Assembly: GCF_900187365.1 (NCBI RefSeq)
Contig: NZ_FYDG01000017.1
Location: 1 to 55,868, forward strand
Reading direction: 5' to 3'
DNA from: Rhodoblastus acidophilus
GTDB lineage: Bacteria; Pseudomonadota; Alphaproteobacteria; Rhizobiales; Beijerinckiaceae
DNA: 55,868 bases
In this document: positions 43,720 through 52,879 of the stretch, in pieces
Position numbering within the stretch: the first letter of the stretch is position 1
How the letters are laid out: every line of letters begins with the position of its first letter
Made by a program: the position numbers and the translations under genes
The notes under the pieces: model-generated
What the model was told of the DNA's origin: nothing
Database searches by the model: none
Seen by the model: only the letters and a program-made list of their open reading frames with translations

Positions 43720-44625
43720 TTATCTGCGATAACGCAGATTCAGGCTGATCCCGGCTCCCGTCGGCGGCGGTGGAAACGGCGAGCCCGCGCGGATGGCCGC
43801 CATGGCGGCCAGATCCAGTTCGGGCGATCCGCTCGATTTCACTATGCGCTGCCCGACAAGCCGACCGGCAGCATCGACGGCGAACACGATCTCTCCCATA
43901 TTCGGCCCGTGACCGGCCGCGCCTTCGGGGTAACGGATGCGCGACATCACCAGGCCATAAACGATGGAAAGATAAGTCGGCGCCGCCTTGCCCGTCGCGA
44001 CGGGCGCCTTTTTGGAGACGGCGGCGATGCTGTAGTCGGGCAGCGCGGCGAAAGCCGACATCGCGTCTTGCGCCGGCTTCTGCGGCGCCCTCGATGGAGG
44101 CGCGGGCCGCGGCGGCTCCTGCCGCTCCTGCGGCTCGACCGACGGCGTCGCCTGAACCGGCTCCCCATCGGGATCATGGTCGATGGGCCGCCCCGCCGCC
44201 GACGAGTCCGGCTTCGAGGCGATCGCATCGGCGGGCGGGGGCGCAACCGGCTGAGCGTTCGGCGTCGTCTGCGGCGAATGCGAGGCGGCGTCGTGAGCGT
44301 CCTTCTCGACCTTATCCTCGTCGGCCGGGCGCGGCGCATCGGTGGCGATCTTCTCGTCGAGAGGCTTCTCGTTCGGGGGCGGAGGCGGCTCCTGCTTGTC
44401 GGGGGGCGGCTCGACGACGATCTCGACGGGGATTTCCTGTTCTCCCTGCGTCGGGTCCGGCAATCTTTCGACCTTGATGAAAAGCCAGATCGGGACCGCA
44501 TGCAAAAGAAAGCAGATGGCCAAAATGAAGGCGAAGCGGAGCCTGGGGGCCGGTCCTACGGACTTTGGCCCCTCAAAAAGACGTTCACTGCGACTCGCTG
44601 CAAAAGGCATGACTAAGTCTTGCAT
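43720..44625 (-). CDS. TonB-family protein (second copy)
   Basis: A 301-residue TonB-like protein. A cytoplasmic tail of about 30 residues precedes one helix (LRFAFILAICFLLHAVPIWL), then a long Pro/Glu-rich periplasm-spanning linker and a C-terminal TonB domain (RIRYPEGAAGHGPNMGEIVF, ending GISLNLRYRR). No exbB or exbD adjoins it, so it must borrow ExbBD from elsewhere. ATG 44625 is used; ATG 44610 is possible. Confidence 0.82.
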   Translation of the reverse strand: MQDLVMPFAASRSERLFEGPKSVGPAPRLRFAFILAICFLLHAVPIWLFIKVERLPDPTQGEQEIPVEIVVEPPPDKQEPPPPPNEKPLDEKIATDAPRPADEDKVEKDAHDAASHSPQTTPNAQPVAPPPADAIASKPDSSAAGRPIDHDPDGEPVQATPSVEPQERQEPPRPAPPSRAPQKPAQDAMSAFAALPDYSIAAVSKKAPVATGKAAPTYLSIVYGLVMSRIRYPEGAAGHGPNMGEIVFAVDAAGRLVGQRIVKSSGSPELDLAAMAAIRAGSPFPPPPTGAGISLNLRYRR

Positions 44626-44720
44626 GGATCAAGGCAGAAACAAGCGCAAGGCGGCGGGGTCCCGCTTCCCGGCGGATCGTCGTCGCCGTTGAGCGACGAA
44701 TAGCCTGCGCCGAAAATAAA

Positions 44721-45761
44721 TCAGAAATGCATGTTGAAACGCAACATGCCCTGGACGCGCTCGTAATTGTCGAGATCCAGCGAATGCGCGGCGCCGGCTG
44801 CTTTGCCGGCCACCTGGAAATTGACCGTTCCGGAAAGCCCGACATTCCTGGCCACGGTCCACGAGAAGGTCGGCCCGAGAAAAAGCGCCTCGCCCCGGAA
44901 CGTGTTCAGCCCCATGCCGTCATAGGCGCGCAGGTAACGCATTTCGCCGCCCATCACGAGCGTGCGGCTCACCCGCGTCGACACTGCGCCGTGAAGCTCG
45001 AGGTCGGAGCCGCGCGACCATGCGTCGCCGCCGCCAGCGTCCTTGGACGCGGCGAGACCGTACCAGAGGTTGACGGCCGTCCACAGCCGATCCTTGATGA
45101 TCTCCTTGTCCGCCAGCAGCGCGAATTCGCCGCCATAGCCTTCGACCCGAAGCGCGGTCGTCTCATCGACCCTGTCCCAGCCGGGCTGGGCGTGCAGCGT
45201 CAGGCCAAACGGCATGGCGTCGCGGTCGAGCAGCTTGTAGCGCACCTCAACCACGGCGCCCTTGAGCGCGCCCTGGCTGCGGGAGTCGTAACCCGGCACA
45301 TTTCGGATGGAGTTGGCGCCCCAGGCCACGCCCGGCGCGATGCGGAAATTGTCAGTCACCGTGTATTTGAGGAGATTGAGCGACGTGAACGCGAAATAGG
45401 AGCCGGAGCGCTTGCCGACGCCGCCGACATTCTCCATCTCGAACTCAATCTCGCCCTTTTCGCCGATGTCGGAGCCCATCGAGAAGCCGAAAATGTGCTC
45501 GGTGTCGATGCGATCGTCGCCAGCGCCGGCCCGCATGTCGGCGTTGGTCCCAGTTTTGGGCGTCCCTGACTGCGCCCGGTTTTTCGAAACCGGTTTGGAG
45601 GCGAGCCAGGACGGAACGTCCTCGGACTGCGCCGGCGCAGGGCCGACCATAAACGCCGCAGCCGTCATGGCGATCCGGACGGCGACGCTCCGGCTTGAGA
45701 AGGATTGTGATCCGCGACCGGCCCGCAGTTCGCAAGGAGGTGAAAAAACCATTGCATTCAT
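44721..45761 (-). CDS. Putative outer-membrane beta-barrel protein of unknown function
   Basis: A 346-residue protein with a signal peptide (AMTAAAFMVGPAPAQSEDVP) and many short alternating strands, ending RFNMHF with a terminal Phe, the usual barrel assembly signal. No known family is recognised. It lies 56 bases after the second TerC gene on the same strand, so it may be co-transcribed with it. A role in metal or tellurite response is suggested only by that location. Confidence 0.7.
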   Translation of the reverse strand: MNAMVFSPPCELRAGRGSQSFSSRSVAVRIAMTAAAFMVGPAPAQSEDVPSWLASKPVSKNRAQSGTPKTGTNADMRAGAGDDRIDTEHIFGFSMGSDIGEKGEIEFEMENVGGVGKRSGSYFAFTSLNLLKYTVTDNFRIAPGVAWGANSIRNVPGYDSRSQGALKGAVVEVRYKLLDRDAMPFGLTLHAQPGWDRVDETTALRVEGYGGEFALLADKEIIKDRLWTAVNLWYGLAASKDAGGGDAWSRGSDLELHGAVSTRVSRTLVMGGEMRYLRAYDGMGLNTFRGEALFLGPTFSWTVARNVGLSGTVNFQVAGKAAGAAHSLDLDNYERVQGMLRFNMHF

Positions 45762-45817
45762 CCGGTAAGCGAGAAATTGGCGGCCGAGCGACAATGAACG
45801 ACCTCGACCCGTTGGTT

Positions 45818-46543
45818 CTAGGCGATCCCTTCTGACTTCTCGGTTTTTCTTCGTTTTGAGAGCAGATAACCGACGGCGACGACGACCAGCGCCCCGGCGA
45901 GGGCGGCGGCATAATGGATCGCCTCGCCATAGCCATGCGCCGCGCTGAAATCGTGCGCGAGGCTGGCGATCAGGGGATCGCCCACGATCATCTCCCCGGA
46001 AATCCACCCGAGCAACGCCCCGCCGAACCAGATGAGCAGCGGAAAACGCTGAAGCAGCGTGGCGATCAGCGAGGCGCCGCCGACGACGAAAGGAATGGAA
46101 ATCAGCAACCCGATCGCGAACAGGGAGACATGCCCCTTGGCGGCCCCGGCGATGGCCACGACATTGTCGAGGCTCATGACCAGATCGGCGAGGGCGATGG
46201 TGCGCACCGCGCCAAACAGGCTTTCGTGCGCCGTGAGGCTATGCGCTTCATTCTCGTCGGACTTGACCAGTTTTATCGCGATCCACAGCAGCAGCGCGCC
46301 GCCGGCGATGCGCAGATACGGAATGGCGAGCAGCCAGGTGATGACCGTCGCAAAAATAATGCGCAGGACGACCGCCGTCGCGGCGCCCAGCCCAATGCCG
46401 AGTTTCTGGCGATTGGCCGGCAGCGAGCGGCACGCCATGGCGATGACCACGGCGTTGTCGCCGGACAAAAGGATGTCGATCCAGATGATTTCAAGCAAAG
46501 GGATCAAGTATGGGGCGCTGAAATAGTCCATGGTGTCCGGCAT
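45818..46543 (-). CDS. TerC-family membrane protein (YjbE-like)
   Basis: A 241-residue shorter TerC-family protein. It carries the paired acidic helices WIDILLSGDNAVVIAMACRS and LADLVMSLDNVVAIAGAAKG. Members are implicated in manganese efflux or protection. ATG 46543 or 46531 (MDYFSAPYL) may be the start. It is followed on the same strand by the outer-membrane protein and preceded by terB, forming a small ter-like group. Confidence 0.9.
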   Translation of the reverse strand: MPDTMDYFSAPYLIPLLEIIWIDILLSGDNAVVIAMACRSLPANRQKLGIGLGAATAVVLRIIFATVITWLLAIPYLRIAGGALLLWIAIKLVKSDENEAHSLTAHESLFGAVRTIALADLVMSLDNVVAIAGAAKGHVSLFAIGLLISIPFVVGGASLIATLLQRFPLLIWFGGALLGWISGEMIVGDPLIASLAHDFSAAHGYGEAIHYAAALAGALVVVAVGYLLSKRRKTEKSEGIA

Positions 46544-46596
46544 ATCCGTTTAGCGGGAGCGCGGCGGCGGAGCGCGGCCGCCGCCGCGCTGTCAAT

Positions 46597-47052
46597 TCAC
46601 AGCCCGAAATCGCCGGGGGCGACGCCGAGTTCGGCGCAGATCGCGCGCACGACCGCCTGTTCCTTGGCGTCGAAATCGCCGTCGGACGCGCCGATCACAC
46701 AGCAGACCCGCACCATGGTGCGGGCGGCGCCGTCGTTGCCTTTCAGGCGGCCGATGATCTTCATCGCTTCGATCTTGCCGATGTCGGCGTCGAAATCGAA
46801 CTTCGCGGTGATCTGGTTGAAGAAGGCGATCACCTCTTCGAGCTTGAACACCTTGAGTTCTTCGGACGCCTGGAGGTAGGCGACCATTTTCTTCTTTTCC
46901 TCGCTGGAAATCGCACCGTCGGCGGCGGCGACCAGGGCGCAGGCGGCGACGGTCGCTTCAAGAAAGCTCTGATTCTTGAACTTGCCGACCTCTTCGAGCA
47001 GGGTTTGGCGCGCCGTCGAGGCGGCGTCCTTCAAATTCTTGATCCAATCCAT
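46597..47052 (-). CDS. terB: TerB-family tellurite-resistance-like protein
   Basis: A 151-residue all-helical TerB-like protein. AACALVAAADGAISSEEKKK and CCVIGASDGDFDAKEQAVVR carry the two acidic metal-binding-type repeats of the family. It is cytosolic. The arrangement terB then a TerC gene resembles the core of tellurite/stress ter loci, though terD/terE genes are absent. It starts at MDWIKNLKDA with an A-rich leader. Confidence 0.9.
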   Translation of the reverse strand: MDWIKNLKDAASTARQTLLEEVGKFKNQSFLEATVAACALVAAADGAISSEEKKKMVAYLQASEELKVFKLEEVIAFFNQITAKFDFDADIGKIEAMKIIGRLKGNDGAARTMVRVCCVIGASDGDFDAKEQAVVRAICAELGVAPGDFGL

Positions 47053-47175
47053 CTTGGTCTTTTTCCTTGGTTGAGTTGTCCGGCGCGCCCGATCCGGACA
47101 GCGCGGGTTCTGCGCCGTCCAAAGCGGACGCGGCGGCCGCCACAGGGGCGAACCGACCCGCCCCGAAACGTCCCC

Positions 47176-47487
47176 TCAGGACGCCGCCAGTTGACGGCGC
47201 GCCTCGGCGGCGGCGCGGTCGAGCTCCGCCCGCACCTCCGCGTCCGAAGCCTTGCCGGCGAGATCGGCGCGCACTTTGGCGATGACGTCTTCATCGCCCG
47301 GCGCCTGAAAATCCGCGGCGATAACCAGCAACGCGTAAGAGTCCGCCGCTTCGCCCGAGAGGCCCTGCACGCTGGCGGCCCAGAGGCCGAACAGGCGGTT
47401 GCGGCGCGCGGTCACGCGGAATTCCATTTCCTCCCTGTGCTTGAACTCGGCTTCGTGCGCTTTGGCGCGGTCACTGAGACTGTTCAT
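47176..47487 (-). CDS. F1-ATPase inhibitor zeta subunit (DUF1476)
   Basis: A 103-residue protein of the DUF1476 family, the zeta inhibitor of alphaproteobacterial F1-ATPase. The N-terminal inhibitory helix SLSDRAKAHEAEFKHREEME and the following FRVTARRNRLFGLWAA block are diagnostic. It blocks ATP hydrolysis when the proton gradient fails. ATG 47487 has AGGAG at 6 bases. It stands alone between terB and the P-type ATPase region. Confidence 0.92.
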   Translation of the reverse strand: MNSLSDRAKAHEAEFKHREEMEFRVTARRNRLFGLWAASVQGLSGEAADSYALLVIAADFQAPGDEDVIAKVRADLAGKASDAEVRAELDRAAAEARRQLAAS

Positions 47488-48071
47488 CTTCAACTCCTGG
47501 GTCTGCAATCGGCCGGCGGCATGAATCCCATGGCGCGCGCCCTCCGCGCATCCTGCGCAGCGGTTGCGTCGAACGTGTTATTTTCACGCTGATTTGGGCG
47601 GTCGTCCGCGCAGAAGGCGCGCCAGACCTGCGAACGCCATACGGTTCTATGCGTCTCCGACATCACGGTTCCTTTGCGGGCGCCGTGTGCGGGGAGGAAG
47701 GCGGATGTTCGTGTCGGAAGGTCATCGCAGATCAGAACCCGACACAAACCACCGCCCCCAGCGCAACGGCGCGGGATCGGCGATCCGACATCGCGAGGTT
47801 GCCCGACATACGTCGGGGTCCTCGCCAGAGGGGCCCGGATTCATCTTTGTTGCGCACTATATAAAAGCTTTGGCCGCGCGGTTCAAGAGGCGCCGAAATC
47901 GACGGCGTCGCCGGCGCGAGCGTCGGCTCCGGCGACGAGATCGATCTCGACACTTCCGTCGAGGGCCGCGGACGCCAGGGCGCCCGCGACAGACAAATGA
48001 CAGCTTTGGCGGCTATGGTCGCCGCTGGGGATTCGCGGAGGATTTCCCTTGCAAGACGCGGGAGCGGGATC
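47488..48071. other. Long intergenic region before the P-type ATPase
   Basis: About 580 bases with no supported gene. A minus-strand frame at 47490-47666 (MSETHRTVWRSQVWRAF) has a plausible start but no recognisable family and I leave it uncalled. The region holds copy B of the hairpin element at 47784-47839 and an AT-rich patch at 47856-47870 (ACTATATAAAAGC) suited to a promoter. Confidence 0.5.
47784..47839. repeat. Conserved hairpin element, copy B
   Basis: Same flanks as copy A (TCCGACATCGCG and CGCCAGAGGGGCCCGGA) around a different but equally complementary hairpin: outer arms GCGAGG/CCTCGC and inner arms CCCGAC/GTCGGG. Changed sequence with kept pairing suggests selection on structure. 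The ATPase gene starts about 230 bases downstream. Confidence 0.6.
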
Positions 48072-50597
48072 ATGGCGGGTTTAACGTCTGCCGAGGCCGC
48101 CGCGCGGCTCGCGGCCGAGGGGCCTAATGAGCTGCCCCAGCCCGATCGTCGCACGCTCCCGCGCATCGCGCTGGAGGTGCTGCGCGAACCCATGCTCGCC
48201 CTGCTGATCGGCGGCGGCGCGCTCTATCTCGCCCTCGGCGACACGAAAGAAGCGTTGATCCTGCTGGTGTTCGCCGGCCTGTCGGTCGTGATCTCCGTGG
48301 TGCAGGAGGCGCGCACCGAACGCGTCCTGGAGGCTCTGCGCGACCTGACCAGCCCGCGCGCGCTGGTGATCCGCGACGGCGAACGCCGCCGCATTCCCGG
48401 CCGCGAGGTCGTGCGCGGCGACGTGATCGTGCTGGCCGAAGGCGACCGCGTTCCCGCCGATGCGCATCTGGTCGAGGCGCAAGATCTTCAGGCCGACGAA
48501 TCCCTGCTGACGGGGGAGTCCGCGCCGGTGCGCAAGCGGGCCTCCGACGCCGCGCCGGCCGAAGCTCACCGGCCCGGCGGCGATGACCAGCCCATGGTTT
48601 ATTCAGGCGCCCTGATCGTGCGCGGCGGCGGCCTCGCCGAGGTCGCCGCCACCGGCGTCCGCAGCGAAATCGGCAAGATCGGCAAGTCGCTCGGCGGGCT
48701 GGAGACGGAAGCGCCGCGTTTGCAGCAACAAACCCGGCGCCTCGTGATGATCGCCGCCGCCTTCGGCGGTATGGTCAGCCTGGCGGTGGTTGCGCTGTAC
48801 TGGACGTTGCGGGGCGGCGCGCTCGACGCGCTGCTGGCGGGCGTCGCCATCGGCATGTCCATGCTGCCGGAGGAATTTCCGGTGGTGCTGACCGTGTTCA
48901 TGGCCATGGGCGCCTGGCGCATTTCGCAGGCGCGGGTGCTGACCCGCCGCGCCACGGCGATTGAGGCGCTGGGCGCGGCGACCGTGCTGTGCACGGACAA
49001 GACGGGGACGCTGACGCAAAACCGCATGGCCATCGCGGAACTGCGCGGCCCCGGCGGCGAAAAGTTCGTCGTGGGGCCAGACGCCCCGACCCTGCCGCCG
49101 CCCGCCGCCAAAATCCTGACGATTGGCGTGCTGGCCAGCGCGCGCGAACCGTTCGACCCCATGGAAAAGGCTTTTCATGCGCTGGCGCTGCAAACCGGCG
49201 CTTCGCCGCCGTCCGGCGAAATCGTCCGCGTCTATCCGCTGCGCCCGGATTGTCTCGCCGTCACCCAAGTCTGGGCGCTGGCCGAAGCGCCGGCCGCGCG
49301 GATGGTGGCGGCCAAGGGCGCGCCCGAGGACATCGCCGCCTTGTGCCGCCTCTGCCCGGCCGATCGCGCAAAATTGGCGGCGTCGGTCGAAGAGATGGCG
49401 GCGTCGGGCCTGCGCGTCCTCGGCGTCGCGCGCGCCGACTTCGCAGACGCGGCCTTTCCCGAAGCGCAAGCGGATTTCGCATTCACGTTCCTTGGCCTTG
49501 TCGGGCTCGCCGACCCGATCCGCGACGACGTTCCGGCCGCCGTCGCCGAGTGCCGCAGCGCGGGCATACGCGTGGTGATGATCACCGGCGACTATCCCGC
49601 GACGGCGCTCGCCATCGCGCGCCAGGCGGGCATTCTGAGCGACGGTTTCCTCACCGGCCGCGAGATCGAGGGCCTGTCCGCCGAAGACCTCGCCGCGCGC
49701 GTGCGAAAAACCTCGGTGTTCGCGCGGATCATGCCCGACCAGAAGCTGCGCATCGTCGAGGCGATGAAGGCGAATGGCGAGGTCGTGGCCATGACCGGCG
49801 ACGGCGTCAACGACGCCCTCTCGCTGAAAGCCGCGCATATCGGCGTCGCCATGGGCGGGCGCGGCACGGATGTGGCGCGCGAGGCCTCGTCCATCGTGCT
49901 GCTCGACGACGACTTCGGCTCCATCGTCAAAACGGTTCGGCTGGGACGGCGCATCTACGACAATTTGCGGAAGGCGATGAGCTTCATCTTCGCCGTCCAC
50001 GTCCCCATCGCCGGGCTGGCTCTGGCGCCGTTGCTGCTGGGCGCGCCCATCCTGTTTGGCCCGGTGCATATCGCCTTTCTCGAAATGGTGATCGACCCCG
50101 TCTGCTCCCTGGTGTTCGAGGCGGAGACCGAGGAGGACGGCCTGATGCGGCGGCCGCCGCGCGACCCGGCGGAGCCGCTGTTTTCCGTGCCGATGATTGT
50201 TTGGGGGCTGTTCCAGGGCGCGTTCGCTCTGGTTCTTGTGGGCGCGATCTACATCGTGGCGCTCGGGCGCGGCATGCCCGTGGATGAAGTGCGCGCCCTG
50301 GTGTTTTTCTCGCTGGTCATCGCCATTGTCGCGCTGATCCTGGTGAACCGCTCGACCCGCGCCTCGCTGTTCAAGGCGGTGCTTCGGCCCAATCGCGCCC
50401 TGGCGATTACGCTTCCGGCGGTGGCGGCGACGCTGGCCGGATCGCTGTTATGGCCCGGCTTGCGTGATCTGTTCCGTTTTGGCCCGCTGCACGCGGACGA
50501 CCTTTCACTTTCCCTCGGCGTCGGGCTGGTGACGCTGGTGGCGCTGGAGAGCCTCAAGGCGGTCCTCATGCGGACGGCGACGCGAAAAGCTCAATAA
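48072..50597 (+). CDS. P2-type cation-transporting ATPase
   Basis: An 841-residue P-type ATPase. The actuator motif TGES is at 147-150, the M4 ion-site motif PEEFPV at 266-271, the phosphorylated Asp in CTDKTGTLTQ (D309), MITGDYPATA and MTGDGVNDALSLKAAHIGVA follow. It lacks N-terminal metal domains and CPC, so it is a Ca/Mn/Mg-type (P2) pump, not a Cu/Zn type. The PEEFPV form differs from the PEALPV of classical calcium pumps. ATG 48072 has GGAGCGGGA just upstream; a longer in-frame extension is unlikely. The shared hairpin element suggests common control with terC, perhaps by manganese. Confidence 0.93.
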   Translation: MAGLTSAEAAARLAAEGPNELPQPDRRTLPRIALEVLREPMLALLIGGGALYLALGDTKEALILLVFAGLSVVISVVQEARTERVLEALRDLTSPRALVIRDGERRRIPGREVVRGDVIVLAEGDRVPADAHLVEAQDLQADESLLTGESAPVRKRASDAAPAEAHRPGGDDQPMVYSGALIVRGGGLAEVAATGVRSEIGKIGKSLGGLETEAPRLQQQTRRLVMIAAAFGGMVSLAVVALYWTLRGGALDALLAGVAIGMSMLPEEFPVVLTVFMAMGAWRISQARVLTRRATAIEALGAATVLCTDKTGTLTQNRMAIAELRGPGGEKFVVGPDAPTLPPPAAKILTIGVLASAREPFDPMEKAFHALALQTGASPPSGEIVRVYPLRPDCLAVTQVWALAEAPAARMVAAKGAPEDIAALCRLCPADRAKLAASVEEMAASGLRVLGVARADFADAAFPEAQADFAFTFLGLVGLADPIRDDVPAAVAECRSAGIRVVMITGDYPATALAIARQAGILSDGFLTGREIEGLSAEDLAARVRKTSVFARIMPDQKLRIVEAMKANGEVVAMTGDGVNDALSLKAAHIGVAMGGRGTDVAREASSIVLLDDDFGSIVKTVRLGRRIYDNLRKAMSFIFAVHVPIAGLALAPLLLGAPILFGPVHIAFLEMVIDPVCSLVFEAETEEDGLMRRPPRDPAEPLFSVPMIVWGLFQGAFALVLVGAIYIVALGRGMPVDEVRALVFFSLVIAIVALILVNRSTRASLFKAVLRPNRALAITLPAVAATLAGSLLWPGLRDLFRFGPLHADDLSLSLGVGLVTLVALESLKAVLMRTATRKAQ

Positions 50598-50713
50598 ACG
50601 AACAAAGAGCAGTTCTGGTCGTTTTCGCCGCGCTTGTTGCGGCGCCCAGTCGCGTTTGCGATGCACTTTCCCGCGCGTAAAATCGGCCATGTGGAGCAGG
50701 TCGCCGCGCGCGA

Positions 50714-52879
50714 TCACGCACGATCTGTCTTGCTTGCTTTCTCCAATACGCATTGCGCCGGAAGCGAGAGGACGCAGACGACGCCTTCGGGTTCAAAGCT
50801 CAAAGTGGCCGAGCCCGTCAACTCATGCGCCAAACTTCGCTTGATGACCACGGAGCCAAAACCGGCCCGACTTGGAGGCGAGACCCGCGGACCGCCGCGC
50901 TCGGTCCAGTTCAGGATCAGCGCGCCGCTGAGGGCGTCGCGGCGCCACTCGATGGCGAGCCGGCCCTCAGGCGTCGAAAGCGCGCCATATTTGGCGGCGT
51001 TTGTGCTCAATTCGTGGATCACGAGGGTCAGGGACGAGGCCGCCTGCGGCGTCAGCGTCACGTCGTCCCCGCGCACGGTCACATTGCTCGCGGTTCGGTA
51101 CGGCGCAATCTCTCCTTCGATCAATTCGCCTAGATTGGCGCCCTGCCAGTGCGTCGCGGCCATCAAATTATGGGCATGCGCCAGGGCGCGAATGCGCGAC
51201 TCCAGCGCCAAGGCGAATTCATCGACAGAGCCGGCGCCGATCTTGGTCTGCTGAATGAGCGCCTGGATTTTCGCCAGAGCGTTCTTGACGCGATGGTCCA
51301 GCTCGCACATCAACATGGATTGATGCGCCAGCGTCGCCTCGCGTTCCTTGTTTGCGAGTTCGAGCTGATGCAGCACCGTCTCCAGCAACCATACGCGGAA
51401 CGCCTGGGCCGCCTCGATTTCGACCGGCTCCCAGGGCCGGGATTGCCCGCGTCTCTCCTCTTTCCAGGCGTCGAACGACGCCCTTGGCGTCAGGCTCTCT
51501 CCAGGCGGCGCGATTGCTGTTTTGCCAGGATTTCCCGCCCAGGTGACCAGTTGGACCGCTTCCTGCCGGAACCAGAACACGTAATCGCCACTCTGCCGCG
51601 AGATCGACAAGGCCAACAAGCCACTTGCCTGTTTGGCATGCCGCTTGGCCGCCGGATAAGCTGCGCCAAGCTCGAACGTCGCCAACATCGGCTGCTCGCT
51701 CTCTTTGAGCCAAATAGCCAGCTGTCTGATAAAATCATCCGGCGGAACTCCGCCCGCCGTCCGCAACACGTCGCCGACAAGTACGGCGACGCCATCGGCG
51801 TGGACGAGATCGAAAAGGCTCGGGCTGTCGTGGATGAGGTCCGCGACGACATCCCCGGTTTGAACAAGACGAGAGATCAGCCCTTGTTGAACGCGTCGCG
51901 CCGCCGCCCGGCTCTTGGAGGCGACGGCGTCGATCTTCGATTCAAGCTGGAGCGAGAAAATCTGCCCGAACATCTCGCAAGCGATCCGCAGATCGGCGGC
52001 GATATAGCGCTCCGTGTAATGATGACAAGCGATGAGACCCCAGAGTTCATCGCCGATCACGATCGAAATGGACATGGAGGCGGCGACCCCCATGTTGCGC
52101 AAATATTGAAGATGAATCGGCGAAACGCTGCGCAATACGCAATCGCTCATGTCGAGCGCGGAGCTGCTGGGGAGCGGAGGCTCCAGCGGCGCCGGGGCGT
52201 AATTGACATTGGGGATCATTCGCAGCCAGTTGCGCTTGTATAAAGCGCGCGCCTGGCGCGGAATATCGGATGCTGGATAGTGTAGCCCGACAAAGGCCTC
52301 GACTCCCTCGGCCTTGTCTTCGGTCAAGACCTTGCCGCTGCCGTCATGGAGAAACTGGTAAACCATGACCCGGTCGAAGCCTGTCGCGCCGCGCACTTCC
52401 GCAGCCGCAATCTTGCAGAATGCTTCGAGTTCGCTGGACCGATGCAACGCCGCAATCATGTTCTTGGCCTCAGCAAGGGCGTCGCCATAGGCCAGCGTGC
52501 TGCGTCTCGAAGGTTCAAGCTCGATGATGGCGACGTCGCCAATGGCGTGAAGGGTGGCGTCGAGCGGCAGAGACCCGGCTCGGGTATTCAGACCAAGAAC
52601 GATGCTCGGCGCAACGAGATTGGCCCGAACCCTCAGGCGCTCCAGGATCGGCAGCAAGTCCCGATCCATGAACAGGCTAAACAACGTGAGCTGCGCCATG
52701 CGGTGACGCTCGACGCCGAGCAGGAATTGCGTGTCGCCGGCAAAATGCTTGATCGCCAAATCTGCTCGATTGATCACAAGCATGACGCCATGTGGCTGGA
52801 TTGCGCCGGGAGACTGGATCGGTTCGCGATCGCAACTGGTGAGCTCGGCCTCTCCGAGATCGACAGATCGCAGAGTCAT
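50714..52879 (-). CDS. Bacteriophytochrome sensor kinase (PAS-GAF-PHY, HWE/HisKA_2 kinase)
   Basis: A 721-residue red/far-red photoreceptor kinase. C16 (ELTSCDREPIQSPGAIQPHG) is the biliverdin attachment site. The GAF domain has PASDIP at 202-207 and H256 in SPIHLQYLRNMGVAASMSI. A PHY domain follows, then a kinase with ELDHRVKNALAKIQALIQQT, the HWE/HisKA_2 His box, and HELSTNAAKYGAL as the N box. ATG 52879 overlaps the heme-oxygenase stop by ATGA. No receiver gene adjoins, so the response regulator is elsewhere. Confidence 0.94.
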   Translation of the reverse strand: MTLRSVDLGEAELTSCDREPIQSPGAIQPHGVMLVINRADLAIKHFAGDTQFLLGVERHRMAQLTLFSLFMDRDLLPILERLRVRANLVAPSIVLGLNTRAGSLPLDATLHAIGDVAIIELEPSRRSTLAYGDALAEAKNMIAALHRSSELEAFCKIAAAEVRGATGFDRVMVYQFLHDGSGKVLTEDKAEGVEAFVGLHYPASDIPRQARALYKRNWLRMIPNVNYAPAPLEPPLPSSSALDMSDCVLRSVSPIHLQYLRNMGVAASMSISIVIGDELWGLIACHHYTERYIAADLRIACEMFGQIFSLQLESKIDAVASKSRAAARRVQQGLISRLVQTGDVVADLIHDSPSLFDLVHADGVAVLVGDVLRTAGGVPPDDFIRQLAIWLKESEQPMLATFELGAAYPAAKRHAKQASGLLALSISRQSGDYVFWFRQEAVQLVTWAGNPGKTAIAPPGESLTPRASFDAWKEERRGQSRPWEPVEIEAAQAFRVWLLETVLHQLELANKEREATLAHQSMLMCELDHRVKNALAKIQALIQQTKIGAGSVDEFALALESRIRALAHAHNLMAATHWQGANLGELIEGEIAPYRTASNVTVRGDDVTLTPQAASSLTLVIHELSTNAAKYGALSTPEGRLAIEWRRDALSGALILNWTERGGPRVSPPSRAGFGSVVIKRSLAHELTGSATLSFEPEGVVCVLSLPAQCVLEKASKTDRA

